In this document: piece by piece, positions 60,287-64,000 of the stretch
How the letters are laid out: every line of letters begins with the position of its first letter
How positions within the stretch are numbered: position 1 is the first letter of the stretch
Assembly: GCA_004794655.1 (NCBI GenBank)
Contig: SMMW01000074.1
Span: 541,501 to 605,500, forward strand
Reading direction: 5' to 3'
Length of the DNA: 64,000 bases
DNA from: Marisa cornuarietis
Taxonomy: Eukaryota > Mollusca > Gastropoda > Architaenioglossa > Ampullariidae
Notes under the pieces: model-generated
What the model saw: only the letters and a program-made list of their open reading frames with translations
The model's database searches: none
What the model was told of the DNA's origin: nothing
Program-made: the position numbers and the translations under genes

Positions 60287-62821
60287 AATCAAACTACACG
60301 TTCATAAATACAATCTAGTGAAAAATATAAATGGGGTTCCCCTTTCAGTGTAACAATACAACCGTTAATGACACGCTGAAGTTTAATCTATGTACACTTG
60401 TGAGGCATCTACAACTATTGGTGAGACACGTAGTCCTCCAAACATCGACTACACAGTGAGTAGAGAGATCAGAGAAGGTACAAACACTGAAGAAGAATCA
60501 TGTCATCTCTGTAACAAACTACATACCTGAGGCAAGTAGGATTAGGGCAAAAACATTTTCAGTGGACACAAGCTGAAATAAACTGCTCAGATGGGGGGGG
60601 GGGTTGCATTAATTTAGGGTTTTATGGAATAGTTCTGAACATGTAAAACAAGTAAATATAGTATTATAGCATTATGAAAAATATAGCATATTTTATTTTA
60701 TATGCCGGCATTCTTTAAAGGGGAAATAATTTTCCATCAGTTAAGGTATGAATGGATGATGATCAGACCTCGACTGTCGGTGCCTGAGGATCACAGAGGT
60801 ATTGCTGGATTAGAACTTACAATAAAATATTCATTCTGTAAGTTGCTTGGCTTATATTCTTTGTTTTGTTAATATTATGCTGGAATCTCACCCATGTCAG
60901 TGATATTTAAGGTTTGAAGTGTCACGACTCTCTCTCACTCTGATGTTCTTTGTGCATGCGTGTGTGTGTGTGTGTGTGTGTGTGCACAAGAGAAGACTTG
61001 CCAGAGAGAAACAGAGACAAAAGAGAGTACTATAGCCTCGCTATTGTGGGCGTAAAATAATTCCTGTAGCTTGTGACCCAGGGGCCATTTTTCAGCCATA
61101 ACTTCCATCATCGATTTCAACTTAGGAAGATGGCTCACCAGCTTCTTGGATTTCAATCGTGATGCGCCATCACCTCGATAAGGAGAGGCGATCCCGTCTG
61201 GAGGTTTCAACAAAAATGACTAGTTTTCAAAGGAAAACGCTGGCCTCCATATTGCCTTTTGATATTGTTTATTGTGTTGCATTAATTTGGAACACACACA
61301 CACACATGTAAAAAAGGAGGTGAGATCTTTCAAAGAATGATGAAAAAGTAAACAGTTGTAAAGGATAATTCGGTTGAGGAAAGACAACTAGTGTGAGCGT
61401 GCGAGTTCTTTGATATTTTCTATTTTTATTTTAATGTTATTTTATTTTATTTTTGGCAATCCCAGAGTTCAACAAAGCGACGACAGTGCGAGTGACCCGA
61501 ACGTCGGCCTTGGGATAACAGATTGTCTCCCCTGAGGAAGAGTGCTCGCCCTGGTTGTGTGTATCACGTGATAAACGGCGCTCATCAAAAAATCTCAACC
61601 CGCGGCTTCCTCAGCTTTCATCTTTTGGCGGCGACGCGTTTCATAAAAGTCGACTTATAGGGAGGGAAGAATTATTTATTAGCCACTTTTCCGCGCGTCC
61701 GAGCACTAATCCATTGTAACGAGCCAACCAGATGAACGCATTCAAAAGCCATTAGAAGAGACACCAGCTACCCTCCTTCCGTTCTTGATTTATGTTTAAG
61801 GTTTTATTCGGCCCCTTTCTCTGTTCCCTCCCATTGCCATTTGCCTTGCGCTTATTGAAACCTCTCCTGTCTTTTCATGCCACATTTTGTCCGCCATCAC
61901 CCACACACGCTCCTGTAGCAACGGCTTTAGATGATTCAGTTTGGCCACAGTCTTCCGCAAAGACGACATCTTTCCTGGTCTCTGCACCAACGATGCCTGG
62001 GATACAGTCGTCGGGTGGTCTTTACGGGTGAATAGGTTTTCTTGTCTGCACTTTCGTTGTGTGTGCGTGTGCGTGTGCGTGTGTTTTTTTTTAAGACGGC
62101 CGTGGATTTTGAACTCATCGAACGAGATATATAGTTACATTATCCTGCTTACCTGCCCACACCGCCTTGGCTGTTCTTGTAATCCACAATATACAGGTTA
62201 TGGACTGTTGTCATCCGGCTTGGTTTACTTTGCAACAGGACAAACGACACAACTACCAGCAGGTAACCAAGTTTTATGTACAGAATCCACCCACGTGGAC
62301 CCACGAAAGAAGACGCAGAAAGAATGAGGACAGAGTGGACATGTCTGACAGGTGAGTAAGACAAGTGTGCATGACCTATCGATTACTATTTGATTATTAT
62401 AAATATCGAATATCTTGAAGGAGCCACTGTACCATCAAACAGACCTTAGCAGCTTAAAGGAGTTAGAAGCAGAAGATATGAGACACCGACAATTTATCCA
62501 GGATTTTCCTATTCTTCTTTCAGCTTAAAGTGTTTCTTCAGCCAGGATGCTGACTGTGGTCATAGGATGGGATTTACAAAGTTCACCTGTGGTGGTTGCT
62601 TTATCTACTGCACAGTAAAGAAGATTAAAGCTGCCATCAAAAGAGATTGATAAAACATTTAGTAAAACTGGTGCTTAACAACTCGCATCTTGAAGAACAA
62701 TGTGCTTCTCGACTCCTGTGGTCTGTCATGACAGCGGTGTCAGGATGTACAGGATGGCTGCCACAAGATCTGGCAAGAAACAGATGCACCATGCAGGACG
62801 TTCACAAAATGTCACAAGCAT
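60287..62821. other. Intergenic, nothing recognised
   Basis: (TG)n at 60957-60984 and short CA/GT runs at 61292 and 62063. Open frames here have no known motif. Confidence 0.5.
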
Positions 62822-63018
62822 TATCATGTACAGTCATGAGAGCAGTTACCGGTGTTATGTACAGTACCTACAGGACTTACCAGGGTATTGTGTACAGTAC
62901 CGAGAGTGGTCACCAATGTATTATGTACAGTACCAACAGTGATCATCAATGTGTTATATACAGTACTGACAGCCATCATTAGTGTATTATATACAGTACT
63001 GACAGCAGTCACTGTCAC
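62822..63018. repeat. 33-bp degenerate minisatellite, ~6 units
   Basis: TATGTACAGTACC-type cores recur every ~33 bp (near 62854, 62888, 62921, 62953, 62986), each followed by a GTCATCA/GTGATCATCA-like half. Units are less uniform than in the other arrays, so this is an older repeat. Confidence 0.8.
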
Positions 63019-63803
63019 ATAGCATTAACAATAACAGGTGTTGGTACCACAGAGGTGATGACAGTCGAGAAGCGTTGAATGAAAATGTGTTTTACTGATG
63101 TCATTTCTGATGTCGTGACAAGAGTCCAGTGTAGCCTTTCTACACAGTGCTGACAGTCCACCTTCTCTGTGTAGTGGTGACAAACGTCTGCACACATTTT
63201 CAGATACTGCATGACAGTCACAAGTCACAAGCACACTTCCAAGAATCATCAAACACAGTGTGTATATTTTATCACAAAACTCACCAGTCATGTTGTGTAC
63301 AGTGTTGATAATACGTATAGTGCTGTCAAGAATCATCAGTCATTTGGATACAGCGGTGCCGAGAGATGACCGAGGGCAGCAGCACATGGGAGGAAGTGCA
63401 GATGTACAGCTGTGGTTGTCGCACGAAGTGTGAAGGAAGTCAAGGAGTTGCTGGATTCTGTCATCACATCTGCTGGAGCAAGACATCCAGGAGTGGAGGT
63501 TACCTGAAGTACACCTTACTTGTGGTCAGAGTGGATTATGGGATTCAGGGTCACCTGTGCGTTCTCCGTGGGCCGGTGTCAGCTGGGTGCAGGTATCGCT
63601 GCTATCGGTATGTTTGGCTCTCACCTGGCTCTTTATTATGTTGTCCCGTGTGAGTAGGTGTGTGCGGGGGTGCGTGGGGTGTGCCTCTGTGTATCTACGT
63701 ATTTGTGTGGGCATGAGAGGGAAATAGAGAAAGGAAGTGAAAGAAGGGATAAACAGGTACACAAATAGAGAGAGGAGGGGTAAGAGACACACTCTCTCTC
63801 AAG
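63019..63803. other. Intergenic, nothing recognised
   Basis: A 95-codon plus frame (63366-63653) has no recognisable domain. Confidence 0.5.

Positions 63804-63860
<57 letters not shown>
63804..63860. repeat. (CA)n microsatellite
   Basis: About 28 CA units near the right edge. Confidence 0.98.
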
Positions 63861-63861
<1 letters not shown>

Positions 63862-64000
63862 CATACACATATACCGAAAAAATGATATTGATAAATACAC
63901 ATTAATGCAAGAAAGTTTCCACCTGCTCTCAAACGCACATTTCTTTGGTATTCCAAAGAATATTGCTTAGTGGAATAATTGTACGTATGTCAGACTATTT

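Overview
The window looks like animal nuclear DNA, most likely from a lophotrochozoan and probably a mollusc (this assignment is inference). It has large non-coding spaces, many long (CA)n/(TG)n tracts, several minisatellites, 5'-truncated CR1/L2-like LINE copies, and one well-supported protein gene. That gene is a two-exon Hox gene on the + strand. Exon 1 (21439-22315) begins with the Hox4-type N-terminus (MSMSSFLMN...EPKFPP.EDYSQ) and ends just after the YPWM hexapeptide. Exon 2 (32774-33063) holds a complete 60-residue homeodomain followed by KLPNTK. The two exons join in phase 1 to give a 388-residue protein, and together these features identify the Hox4/Deformed orthologue. By usual Hox order, Hox5 would lie beyond the left edge and Hox3 beyond the right edge; neither is in the window.

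Layout. 1-21240 is upstream intergenic DNA. It contains CTAG-rich DNA (286-420), a 33-bp minisatellite (2780-3470), a CR1/L2-like LINE 3' end on the minus strand (6290-6870), a tRNA-Lys(CTT)-like gene (7441-7513) beside a broken THAP-domain coding fragment (7525-7906), a degenerate reverse transcriptase (10123-11050), a possible orphan terminal exon (17526-17595), a second copy of the LINE tail (18712-19035), and three CRE palindromes in a short tandem repeat (19578-19667). The presumptive Hox4 promoter (21250-21360) has two inverted CCAAT boxes, a palindromic E-box and a GC box.

The Hox4 intron (22316-32773, 10.46 kb) carries a 29-bp and a 32-bp minisatellite, a 120-bp (CACT)n array, several (CA)n tracts, and short patches with POU-octamer, CRE and homeodomain-core motifs. 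Downstream (33064-64000) I recognise no intact gene. This part holds a three-fold diverged repeat (34430-35010), a possible F-box-like remnant (45584-45745), a LINE 3' tail (51398-51560), a 2.1-kb satellite of 39-bp units (54361-56480), a foldback inverted repeat (56586-56860) and a LINE reverse transcriptase fragment (56930-57815).

Most long open frames in the window are by-products of simple-sequence or tandem repeats and are not genes. No miR-10 precursor was recognised by eye. Functional statements about regulatory motifs are inference from motif matches only.
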